Assembly: GCA_016875405.1 (NCBI GenBank)
Contig: VGRJ01000033.1
Location: 1-40,964 of the forward strand
Origin: Deltaproteobacteria bacterium
GTDB lineage: Bacteria > Myxococcota_A > Polyangia > Polyangiales > Polyangiaceae
DNA length: 40,964 nucleotides
Direction: 5' to 3'
This document shows positions 8,908 to 17,862 of this stretch, in pieces. Made by a program: the position numbers and the translations under genes. Under the pieces are notes generated by a model. The model saw nothing but the letters and a program-made list of their open reading frames with translations. It had not been told where the DNA came from and made no database searches. The stretch's first letter is position 1, and every line of letters begins with the position of its first letter.

Positions 8908-8921
8908 GGGGCGGGCCTCAG
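8904..8921. terminator. Hairpin shared by two convergent genes
   Basis: CTGAGG (8904-8909) and CCTCAG (8916-8921) form a perfect 6-bp stem with a 6-base loop. The stem contains the stop codon of the gamma-glutamyltransferase on the plus strand and that of SMUG1 on the minus strand. There is no T-run on either side, so it may be a weak or factor-assisted bidirectional terminator. Confidence 0.35.
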
Positions 8922-9682
8922 AGCAGGCTCACGCCGCTCGCGACGAGATCGGCCTCGGCGGCGCCCGCCCAGTCGCGATTGGCGCGCGGGCTCGCGGGGC
9001 TCGGGTGCAGCATGCGCCCGAAGGCAACGCCCGTCCCGTCGAGCGCGCGCCGTGCCGCGGCCTCGGCGAAGGCTCCGACGCCGACGACCAGCGAAGGGGC
9101 GAGCGCGCGGGCCATGCCGCGGAGGGCGTCGTCGCAGCGGTCGAGCAAGGGCTCACGGTCGGCCGCGCACAGCTTGTCGGGCGTCAAGTTTCGCCCGGAC
9201 GCCTCGAGGAACGCGAGCGGGCAGTAGTTCAGGACGAAGAACCTCTCGAAGAAGCGCTCCGCGGAACCGAAGCGTGAGCGCGCCCAGCCCCAAAAGCGCG
9301 TGCCGCTCACCTCGGAACGCGCGCAGTCAAAGCCGAGCACCGGACGCTTTGGATGCTCGCGGGCTGGACGCTTCACGGGGGCCGAAACGCCGAGAAAGTC
9401 GCGCGCCATCGCGACGTCGCCGAACGGGACGCCGCACTGAGCCATGCCGAATGGCCCAGGGTTCATCCCGAGGAGCAACACGTCGCGCGTGCCGGATCCC
9501 CATTTTTCGAGGTACGCGCGATGCGGCTCCCAAGCGTAGGCGAGCGGGTTGTAGACGTAAGCGACGGGCGGGCGGAACTCGAGCCGGTCGAGATCCTTCG
9601 ACAGGTCGCGCGCGATCGAGACGAGCGACGGTGGGGTGGTCGACGTGCGTGGCACGGCAACGAGGTCGCAGAGCGCGCACAC
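8918..9682 (-). CDS. SMUG1-type uracil-DNA glycosylase (UDG family 3)
   Basis: 254 residues, similar in length to animal SMUG1. It removes uracil and oxidised pyrimidines from DNA in base excision repair. The family signatures are unusually clear: VYNPLAYAWEPH (about 43-54), motif A GMNPGPFGMAQCGVPFGD (72-89) with the Asn that positions water, and motif B HPSPASPRAN (from about 226) with the catalytic-loop His. SMUG1 is common in animals and patchy in bacteria. The GTG start at 9682-9680 is the longest option and gives a Cys-containing N-terminus (MCALCD), so the true start may lie some residues further in. It is divergent from the peroxiredoxin gene across about 60 bases, which places two oxidative-damage genes head to head. 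Confidence 0.92.
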   Translation of the reverse strand: MCALCDLVAVPRTSTTPPSLVSIARDLSKDLDRLEFRPPVAYVYNPLAYAWEPHRAYLEKWGSGTRDVLLLGMNPGPFGMAQCGVPFGDVAMARDFLGVSAPVKRPAREHPKRPVLGFDCARSEVSGTRFWGWARSRFGSAERFFERFFVLNYCPLAFLEASGRNLTPDKLCAADREPLLDRCDDALRGMARALAPSLVVGVGAFAEAAARRALDGTGVAFGRMLHPSPASPRANRDWAGAAEADLVASGVSLL

Positions 9683-9732
9683 GGCGGCAAGGGCCTCGCG
9701 ACGATGCTATGACTCAGCCGCACGAAGGACGA

Positions 9733-9737
9733 GGAGG
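9733..9737 (+). promoter_or_regulatory. Ribosome binding site of the peroxiredoxin gene
   Basis: GGAGG, five bases before the ATG at 9743, fixes the start of the peroxiredoxin gene. Confidence 0.7.
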
Positions 9738-9742
9738 CGACG

Positions 9743-10429
9743 ATGGCGAAGCTCGAAGCAAGTGACCAAGCACCGGCGTTCGCGCTGGAAGGAAACGACG
9801 GGCGCGTGCATTCCTTGGCGGACGCGCGTGGTGGCGCGCTGGTCCTCTATTTTTACCCAAAGGACGACACCCCTGGCTGCACCATCGAGGCGTGCGACTT
9901 TCGGGACCACCTCTCGCGGCTCACGGCGACCGGCGCCGCGGTGCTCGGCGTCTCCAAGGACTCGCTCGCGAGCCACGCGAAGTTCCGCGACAAGTACGGC
10001 CTGACCTTCCCGCTCCTCAGCGATCCCGACGCGAAGGTGCACGAGGCCTACGGCGCCTGGGGCGAGAAGCTCTTCTACGGCAAGAAGATCGTCGGGGTGA
10101 TTCGCTCGACCTTCGTCATCGACGCGCGCGGCATCGTCACCCACGCTTGGTACGGCGTGAAGGCGAAGGGACATGTCGAGCAGGTCTTGGCGGCGCTCCT
10201 CGGCGACGCGAACGACGCCCCCGTCGCGAGGAAGGCTGCCGCCGCGAAGAAGACGACGAGCGCGAAGAAGCCCGCAGCCACGAAGAAGACGACGAGCGCG
10301 AAGAAGCCCGCAGCCGCGAAGAAGACGACGAGCGCGAAGAAGCCCGCAGCCGCGAAGAAGACGACGAGCGCGAAGAAGCCCGCAGCCGCGAAGAAGACGA
10401 CGAGCGCGAAGAAGGCCTCCGGTCGTTGA
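9743..10429 (+). CDS. bcp: Bcp/PrxQ-type peroxiredoxin with a histone-H1-like Lys/Ala tail
   Basis: 228 residues. Residues 1 to about 160 form a complete Bcp-type peroxiredoxin that reduces hydroperoxides with thioredoxin as likely donor. DTPGCTIEACDFRD carries the peroxidatic Cys46 and resolving Cys51, and later blocks include FPLLSDPD and STFVIDARG. From residue 163 the protein changes to a basic tail of five 12-residue units of the type KKTTSAKKPAAA, encoded by 36-bp direct repeats. Such tails occur in bacterial H1-like proteins and usually bind DNA or RNA, so the enzyme may be held on the nucleoid; that is inference. A near-perfect ribosome binding site precedes the ATG. The NUDIX gene begins within three bases of the stop, so the two are probably co-translated. 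Confidence 0.93.
   Translation: MAKLEASDQAPAFALEGNDGRVHSLADARGGALVLYFYPKDDTPGCTIEACDFRDHLSRLTATGAAVLGVSKDSLASHAKFRDKYGLTFPLLSDPDAKVHEAYGAWGEKLFYGKKIVGVIRSTFVIDARGIVTHAWYGVKAKGHVEQVLAALLGDANDAPVARKAAAAKKTTSAKKPAATKKTTSAKKPAAAKKTTSAKKPAAAKKTTSAKKPAAAKKTTSAKKASGR
10247..10414 (+). repeat. 36-bp tandem repeat encoding the peroxiredoxin tail
   Basis: Units begin at 10247, 10283, 10319, 10355 and 10391 with a period of 36 bases. The last copy is shortened to 24 bases. Copies are nearly identical at the DNA level, including third positions; one copy has a Thr codon where the others have Ala. The period is a multiple of three, so gain or loss of a unit changes tail length by 12 residues without a frameshift. 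Confidence 0.9.
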
Positions 10430-10431
10430 CC

Positions 10432-11100
10432 GTGCCCGCGACGGCCGGCGCCGTTGAGCGACTCGCGTCGCCGAGCGCGCTCGAGGCACACCTCGCCACA
10501 CACCCACGGGTGGAGTTCCCCGCCCTGCCCGGTCGACGGAACCACCTCCGTGCCGGCGTGCTCGTCCCGCTCCTCTGGGACCCCGAGCCGCGCTGTCTCC
10601 TGACGGTGCGCGCGGGTGGCCTCAAGCACCACGCGGGCGAGGTCTGCTTCCCCGGCGGCCGCCCCGACGCGACCGATCGCGACCTCGAGCACACCGCGCT
10701 CCGCGAGGCACGCGAAGAGCTCGGGCTCGAACAGGCTCGAGTGCTCGGCGCGCTCTCGAGCGTTCCCCTCTACACCTCCGACTTCCGGCTGCATCCCTAC
10801 GTCGCCGAGGTGCCACGGCAGCCGCTCGTGGCGAGCCCCGACGAGGTGGCCGAGATCCTCGAGTTGCCCCTCCTACCGTGGATTGAGCGGGAGGCGATCG
10901 ACGCGATCGCGTGGGAGGCGGGCGAGCTGCGAGGCCTCTCGCCGGTGTTCACGCTCGGGACGCAGCGCATGTACGGCGCGACGGCGCACTCCTTCTACGA
11001 GCTCCTCTGCGTCGTCGCGAGTGCGAGCGGCCTCGAGCCGCCTCCGCTCGTCGCGTGCGCGCTCCGCTGGTCGGACGTGCTGCCTCGCGACGCGTCGTAA
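10432..11100 (+). CDS. NUDIX hydrolase, CoA diphosphatase type (NudL/NUDT7-like)
   Basis: 222 residues from the GTG at 10432. The CoA-pyrophosphatase signature is present: LLTVRAGGLKHHAGEVCFPGG (given here only as landmarks: LLTVR, HHAGEV, FPGG) about residues 50-70, followed by the NUDIX box ending in REAREELGL. The likely reaction splits CoA or acyl-CoA into 3',5'-ADP and phosphopantetheine derivatives with Mg2+. The GTG lies two bases after the peroxiredoxin stop; a TTG at 10426 overlapping that stop (TTGA) is an alternative that adds two residues. The coupling suggests both deal with damaged or oxidised metabolites, which is inference. The reading frame continues upstream through the repeat in the neighbouring gene, but that part is not protein-like for this family. 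Confidence 0.88.
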   Translation: MPATAGAVERLASPSALEAHLATHPRVEFPALPGRRNHLRAGVLVPLLWDPEPRCLLTVRAGGLKHHAGEVCFPGGRPDATDRDLEHTALREAREELGLEQARVLGALSSVPLYTSDFRLHPYVAEVPRQPLVASPDEVAEILELPLLPWIEREAIDAIAWEAGELRGLSPVFTLGTQRMYGATAHSFYELLCVVASASGLEPPPLVACALRWSDVLPRDAS

Positions 11101-11154
11101 GTGCTCGGAAGGGGGCTCGACCCTTGAGCGCGAGCGTGCCATGCTCGGCCGACC

Positions 11155-11412
11155 ATGTCGGTGCGACACCCCACGATCTCGGCCTGGCAGCGCGACCACC
11201 ACGACGGCGGCTACACGAGTGAGCTCGAAGGCTTCTCGCTGCGCGTGTCCTGGACTCCCAACACGCGCGAGGCTCGCGGCGCCTTCGCCTGGACCGTCGC
11301 GCGCGACGGCGCCAAAGCCCATCACTCGCACGAGCGCTTCGAAGAGATGGAAGCGGCGATGGCGGACGCCGAGGAGTTCGCGCGCACCGAAGCCGCGCGC
11401 GCCTCGCACTGA
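11155..11412 (+). CDS. Small conserved-looking protein of unknown function
   Basis: 85 residues, acidic to neutral, with no signal peptide or membrane segment. I do not recognise the family. The sequence begins with WQRDHHDGGY and ELEGFSLRVSW, a predicted beta strand pattern, and ends in a helical segment rich in Glu and Ala (FEEMEAAMADAEEFARTEAA). The mixed beta-then-helix pattern and balanced composition look like a real small domain rather than a shadow of another frame. It lies 54 bases after the NUDIX gene and 32 bases before the carboxylase, all on the plus strand. No ribosome binding site is obvious. Confidence 0.65.
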   Translation: MSVRHPTISAWQRDHHDGGYTSELEGFSLRVSWTPNTREARGAFAWTVARDGAKAHHSHERFEEMEAAMADAEEFARTEAARASH

Positions 11413-11444
11413 CGCGCGCCGCACCGAGGACGCCCGAGCGCGGT

Positions 11445-13426
<1,982 letters not shown>

Positions 13427-13430
<4 letters not shown>

Positions 13431-15064
13431 TCCTCGAGTCGAGCCTCGAGCCCTCGAGCCCCGAGTACGAGGGCAACGCGCGAGCGATGACCGAGTACGT
13501 CGCCAAGATTCGCGAGGCCGAGCGACGCCAGCTCCAGACCGAACTCGAGCACGGCCCCCGCGCACGCGAGAAGGGCAAGCTCTTGCCGCGCGAGCGACTC
13601 GCTCGCCTGCTCGATCGCGGCTCGCCGTTCCTCGAGATCTCATCGCTCGCAGGTTACGGCATGTTCGAGGACTCGGACGGCCGCTTCTCCGGTGGCAAGC
13701 TCGTCGCCGGTATCGGCCATGTGTCGGGTCGACGCTGCCTCGTCGTGGTGTGGAACTACGCGATCAAGGGCGGCACGATCGACTCGGTCAACGTGCAGAA
13801 GATGCTGCGCCTGCAGGAGATCGCGTTCCGCACGCGGCTGCCGCTCGTGTCGCTCCACGAGAGCGGGGGTGGCAACCTCGACAAGTCGGCGGCGGCCGAC
13901 CCGTGGGCCGCGCGGCTGTTCGTCGAGGGTGGTCGAATCTACGGGCAACAGGCGCAGCTCAGCGCCGCGGGGATCCCGCAAATCACGGTCTCTCACGGCA
14001 ACGCCACGGCCGGCGGCGCGTACCAGGTCGCGCTCTCCGATGTGATCGTCCTCGTACGTGGGCAGACACAGCTCTTCCTCGCCGGACCGCCGCTCCTCAA
14101 GGCCGGGACGGGCGAGGACGCCGACGCCGAGGAGCTCGGCGGTGCCGCGATGCACGCGACGGTCTCGGGGACCGGTGAGTACCTCGCGGAAGACGACGCC
14201 GACGCGATCCGCATCGCGCGGCAGGTCGTCGCGGAGCTTCCTCCCGACCCGGTGGTCGAGCCCACGCGCCCGGTCGAGCCGCCGCGCTACTCACCCGACG
14301 AGCTCATCGGCGTCTACCCGGACGATCGACGCCGGCCCCTCCGCATCCAGGAGGTGATCGCTCGCGTCGTCGACGGCTCGCGCTTCGACGAGTTCCGCGC
14401 GGAGATCGATCCGGCGACGGTGTGCGGAACTGCAGCGCTCGGCGGGCATCTCGTCGGCATCATCGGCAACAACGGGCCGATCACGCCCGCCGGCGCGAAC
14501 AAAGCCTCACAGTTTCTCGAGCTCTGCGATTTGAAGGGGCTCCCGCTCGTCTTTCTCCAGAACACGACGGGCTTCCTCGTCGGGACCGCGGTCGAGCAGA
14601 GCGGCCAGGTGAAGCACTCGGCGAAGCTCGTCCAGCACGTCGCGAACTACCGAGGTCCGAAGCTCACCATCCTCGTCGGCAACTCGTACGGCGCCGGCAA
14701 CTACGCGATGGCGAGCCGCGCGCTCGACCCCGACTTCGTGTTCGCCTGGCCCACGGCTCGGCAGGCGCTGATGGGCGGCGCGCAAGCGGCGAAGGTCATG
14801 CAGATCGTCGCCGAGCAGAAGTGGGCCCGTCAGGGCGTCGAGCCCGACGAGCGGACCCGGATGGCCGTCGCGCAGCAGGCGCAGATGATCGAGTTCGGCC
14901 TCGAGATGCTGTCCGAGTCGATGTTCTGCAGCGCGCGCCTGATGGATGACGGGCTCCTCGATCCGCGCGACACGAGGCGCGTCCTCATGTTGCTCGTGGC
15001 CGTATGCCTCGAGGCCCGCGCGCGTCGCGGCACGGGGCCGACGTACGGCGTGCAGCGCCTCTGA
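13427..15064 (+). CDS. Acyl-CoA carboxylase carboxyltransferase subunit, methylcrotonyl-CoA carboxylase-like
   Basis: 545 residues with the two crotonase-like halves of the carboxyltransferase family. The first half carries ESGGGNLDKS and GNATAGGAYQVALSD; the second has NNGPITPAGANKA, FLQNTTGFLVG and NSYGAGNYAMASRA. The NTTGFLVG loop resembles the methylcrotonyl/geranyl-CoA type (N-I-T-G-F-M-V-G) rather than the DVPGFLPG loop of propionyl-CoA carboxylases, so a branched enoyl-CoA substrate is favoured. However, leucine-degradation neighbours (isovaleryl-CoA dehydrogenase, enoyl-CoA hydratase, HMG-CoA lyase) are absent here, so I keep the substrate open. The ATG overlaps the partner stop. The N-terminal 20 residues are Ser/Glu-rich, and a Met at residue 21 could be an alternative start. 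Confidence 0.92.
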
Positions 15065-15105
15065 GGGCTCGCGGCGAGCGGCGCGGCAGCGGCAGCGGGC
15101 GCGCG

Positions 15106-15170
15106 GCCCGAAGCGCGCGGTGCGTCGTGGGCAGGTGACGCACGGTACGAAGTTCGGTTAATCTTCGGGC
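15106..15170 (+). promoter_or_regulatory. Competing inverted repeats before the lipoprotein gene
   Basis: GCCCGAAG (15106-15113) is perfectly complementary to CTTCGGGC (15163-15170), which ends three bases before the ATG at 15173. The same 3' arm can instead pair CTTCG (15163-15167) with CGAAG (15148-15152) across a 10-base loop. The two structures exclude each other and both lie at the ribosome entry region. No ribosome binding site is otherwise visible. Confidence 0.3.
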
Positions 15171-15172
15171 TT

Positions 15173-15988
15173 ATGAAACCCGCGCACCTGCTTCTCGCGT
15201 CCGGCATCGTCGCCGTCTGCGCCGCCTCGGCGTTCAGCTGCTCGAGCACTCCGAACACCGGCGATGAGCTCACCGTCACGTTCTCCGCGCAGAGCGCGGT
15301 CACGGTCGGCACGGGCGGTGCGGGCGGTGCGGGCGGTGCGGGCGGTGCGGGCGGTGCGGGCGGTGCGGGCGGTGCAGGAGGCTCGATGGGGATGGGCGGC
15401 ATGGGCCCTGCGAGCTCGTCATCCATGACGGCGTCCTCGAGCGCGTCGAGCGGCGCTGGGGGCGAGGGCGGCAGCGACCCGGTGCCCGTCGAGACGCCGG
15501 TGCACGGATGCCTGTTCGCGGACGCCTACGACCTCACCGGAGGCGGGCCGGCGGTCGTGCTCTCCCTGTCCGCGGTGACGAAGAAGTACTCTGCGACGAT
15601 CAACGGCGCGTCCTTCGAGATCCCGTGGCCGATGTGCGTGAAGATCAAGTTCAACCAGCGCTTGGTCGTTGGCGGTCCGGGCACGAAGAGCGACGCCAAC
15701 GGGACCAACCCGCTGGTCGTAGGCGGCAGCGTCGACAAGGACGGAATCGCCGTCTACGACAAGAAGAGCCCGATCCAGCCGAACTGCTACAGCGCGGGTG
15801 TGAACAGCTTCGACCCGAACGCGACGAATTGCTACAACGGCGGCTCATGGCCTTGCGGCCACCCGAGCGCGAGCACCGCCGGCCAGTGCACCCAAGACTC
15901 GCAGAAGTCGTTCGTCATCAAGGCCTACCCCTTCTACGACAACGGCCTGAAGGACCTGCGCAAGGGTGCGCTCTACATCGTGCCCTGA
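15173..15988 (+). CDS. Predicted lipoprotein with Ala-Gly-Gly repeat linker, function unknown
   Basis: 271 residues. The signal peptide ends in SAFSC (Cys23), a plausible lipobox, followed by SST. Residues about 47-105 are a flexible linker: seven Ala-Gly-Gly units, then Met/Gly and Ser-rich segments. The C-terminal domain (about 110-271) begins with PVHGCLFADAYDLTGG, has several strands and four or more Cys (such as NCYSAG, NCYNGG, PCGH and QCTQDS) that could form disulfides outside the cytoplasm, and ends KGALYIVP. I do not recognise the domain. The linker style is typical of myxobacterial surface lipoproteins. A second lipoprotein gene starts 40 bases downstream on the same strand and is probably co-transcribed. 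Confidence 0.85.
   Translation: MKPAHLLLASGIVAVCAASAFSCSSTPNTGDELTVTFSAQSAVTVGTGGAGGAGGAGGAGGAGGAGGAGGSMGMGGMGPASSSSMTASSSASSGAGGEGGSDPVPVETPVHGCLFADAYDLTGGGPAVVLSLSAVTKKYSATINGASFEIPWPMCVKIKFNQRLVVGGPGTKSDANGTNPLVVGGSVDKDGIAVYDKKSPIQPNCYSAGVNSFDPNATNCYNGGSWPCGHPSASTAGQCTQDSQKSFVIKAYPFYDNGLKDLRKGALYIVP
15311..15382 (+). repeat. 9-bp tandem repeat coding for Ala-Gly-Gly
   Basis: Six perfect copies of GCGGGCGGT run from 15320 to 15373, flanked by one diverged copy on each side (15311-15319 and 15374-15382). The period keeps the frame, so copy-number change would alter only the linker length of the lipoprotein. Confidence 0.92.
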
Positions 15989-16028
15989 GCCTCGCAGGCT
16001 CACGCATCCCGACGAGCGCCACACCCGC

Positions 16029-17789
16029 ATGACCGTCCGCGCGCTCGTCGCCGCGCTCGCGCTCGTGGCCTTCGGCTGCGGCACCTCGAGCGGCGCCACA
16101 TTCGGGGCGGGCGCGTCCTCCACCGCTGGTACGGCATCGGCCGGCAGCGGTGGCTCGTCGGCCGTGAGCTCCGGCAGCGGCGGCGCGACCGTGAGCAGCT
16201 CGGGCGGAGACGCCGTCGCATCGACGGGCTCGGCGGGCGGCGGCGAGCCCGAGACCGGCTGGCGCAGCGCGCTCTACCCCAAGGACTGGGCCCCGGGCTT
16301 CGCGAGCGCCGATGGCCTTCGGGTGCAGGATTACTCGTACGCCGGCTATCGTCGCGGCGAGGCACCGATCGGCGCGCCCGCGGTCGCGACCATCTTCGAA
16401 GTGGCGACCTTCGGCGCGGATCCGAGCGGCGCCAAGGACGCGACCGGCGCGTTCCAGGCCGCGCTCAACGCCGCGAAGGCCAACGGCGGGGGCGTCGTTC
16501 ACGTCGCCGAGGGGACCTATCGCCTCGACGGGACGCTCGCGATCAACGCGTCGAACATCGTGCTGCGCGGCGAGGGACCGACGAAGAGCCGACTCGCGTT
16601 CCGGAAGAGCGCCGGCATGTCGTTCCTCAGCCACATCACCTTCGCGGGAAACGTGAAGGACTCGGGCGAGGCGCTCCTCACCGAAGACGCCGCGCCCTTC
16701 TTGACACAAGTCAAGGTCACGGACGCGAGCGCCTTCGCTCCGGGCGACGACGTGGTGGTCGGCTTCACGATCACCGGGGACTTCATCGCCGAACACCAGA
16801 TGGTCGGCACCTGGGATCAGGCGACCAACGCCTTCAAGGGCAAGTGGCAGCCCTTCTTTCGGCGCGAGGTGGTGAGCGTCGACACCTCGAGTACGCCGCA
16901 CACCGTGACGCTCGACGTGCCGCTTCGCTACCCCGCGAAGCTCCGAGACGGGGCGAGCCTCAAGAAGCAGACAGGGTACCTCTCGGAGGTGGCGGTCGAG
17001 TCGCTCGGCCTCGCCAACGCCGTGAGCTGGGACGAGGCGTGGGCCGAGAAGCAGGTGCACGTCCTCGAGCTACGCGGCGTCAAGGACTCGTGGATCCGCG
17101 ACGTCGCGTCGTTCTCTCCGCCGAGCGCTCCGACGTCCGGCCTCGGAGTCGGGGCGCACCTCGCGTCGAGTGGGCTCCTGCTGCTCGACGCGAAGCGCGT
17201 GACGGTGGCCGACAGCGGCATGCACAAGGCCGAGAACCGGGGCAGCGGAGGCAACGGTTACCTCTACGAGGTGCGCCAGTCGAACGAGATCCTCTTCCGT
17301 GATCTCGTCGCGACCGAGGGCCGCCACAACTTCATCCAGAACTGGGGCTTCGGCGTCACCGGCTGCGTGTGGGTGCGCGTGACGAGCCAGGGCGGCGTCG
17401 CCTGGGTCTCCAAGAATTTTCCGGGCCTCACGGGCGCGAGCGAGTTCCATCACTCGCTCGCCCTCGGCAACCTCATCGACTCGAGCCGCTTCGACGACGG
17501 CTGGGCCATCGTGAACCGCGGCAGCGAGAGCACGTACTCCGGCCACACCGGGACCGAGAACGTGGTCTGGAACGTATCGGGCACCGGCACCCTGCGCTCG
17601 CGCCAGTTTGGTCACGGCTACGTGATCGGCTCGAACGGCATCAACGTGCAGACGACGCTGCAAGGCATCGTCCTCGACGGGGCGGGCACGGCCCCGGAGG
17701 ACTACACCGAGGGGCTCGGCAAGGGCGCCGAGCTCGTGCCGCAGTCGCTCTACGAGGACCAGCTGGCGCGCCGCCTCGGCGCCAACTGA
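16029..17789 (+). CDS. Lipoprotein with pectate-lyase-3-like parallel beta-helix
   Basis: 586 residues from the ATG at 16029. A short signal peptide ends in the lipobox VAFGC (Cys17), then comes a Ser/Gly/Ala linker to about residue 80. The body starts with the Pectate_lyase_3 pattern: EVATFGADPSGAKDATGAFQ, then GGGVVHVAEGTYRL and NIVLRGEG, which begins a right-handed beta-helix running to about residue 560. Proteins with this start include polysaccharide lyases, epimerases and phage-tail-like depolymerases. I cannot identify the catalytic residues, so substrate and even activity are open. It would act at the cell surface on a polysaccharide. The start is chosen because it gives a proper lipoprotein signal; the frame is open further upstream into the previous stop region. 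Confidence 0.85.
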   Translation: MTVRALVAALALVAFGCGTSSGATFGAGASSTAGTASAGSGGSSAVSSGSGGATVSSSGGDAVASTGSAGGGEPETGWRSALYPKDWAPGFASADGLRVQDYSYAGYRRGEAPIGAPAVATIFEVATFGADPSGAKDATGAFQAALNAAKANGGGVVHVAEGTYRLDGTLAINASNIVLRGEGPTKSRLAFRKSAGMSFLSHITFAGNVKDSGEALLTEDAAPFLTQVKVTDASAFAPGDDVVVGFTITGDFIAEHQMVGTWDQATNAFKGKWQPFFRREVVSVDTSSTPHTVTLDVPLRYPAKLRDGASLKKQTGYLSEVAVESLGLANAVSWDEAWAEKQVHVLELRGVKDSWIRDVASFSPPSAPTSGLGVGAHLASSGLLLLDAKRVTVADSGMHKAENRGSGGNGYLYEVRQSNEILFRDLVATEGRHNFIQNWGFGVTGCVWVRVTSQGGVAWVSKNFPGLTGASEFHHSLALGNLIDSSRFDDGWAIVNRGSESTYSGHTGTENVVWNVSGTGTLRSRQFGHGYVIGSNGINVQTTLQGIVLDGAGTAPEDYTEGLGKGAELVPQSLYEDQLARRLGAN

Positions 17790-17862
17790 TCGTCGTCAAT
17801 TCCACGGGGTGACGTCGACCCGTCTCCGCCGAGCGTGCAGCAGGGCATGCCGGGCGACGTCG

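Noticed and set aside
10247-10414. 36-bp direct repeats as a CRISPR array
   Set aside because: Units are contiguous with no spacers and lie in frame inside a gene.
9892-10431. Upstream extension of the NUDIX frame through the peroxiredoxin gene
   Set aside because: The upstream part is the out-of-frame reading of the 36-bp repeats and the peroxiredoxin core.
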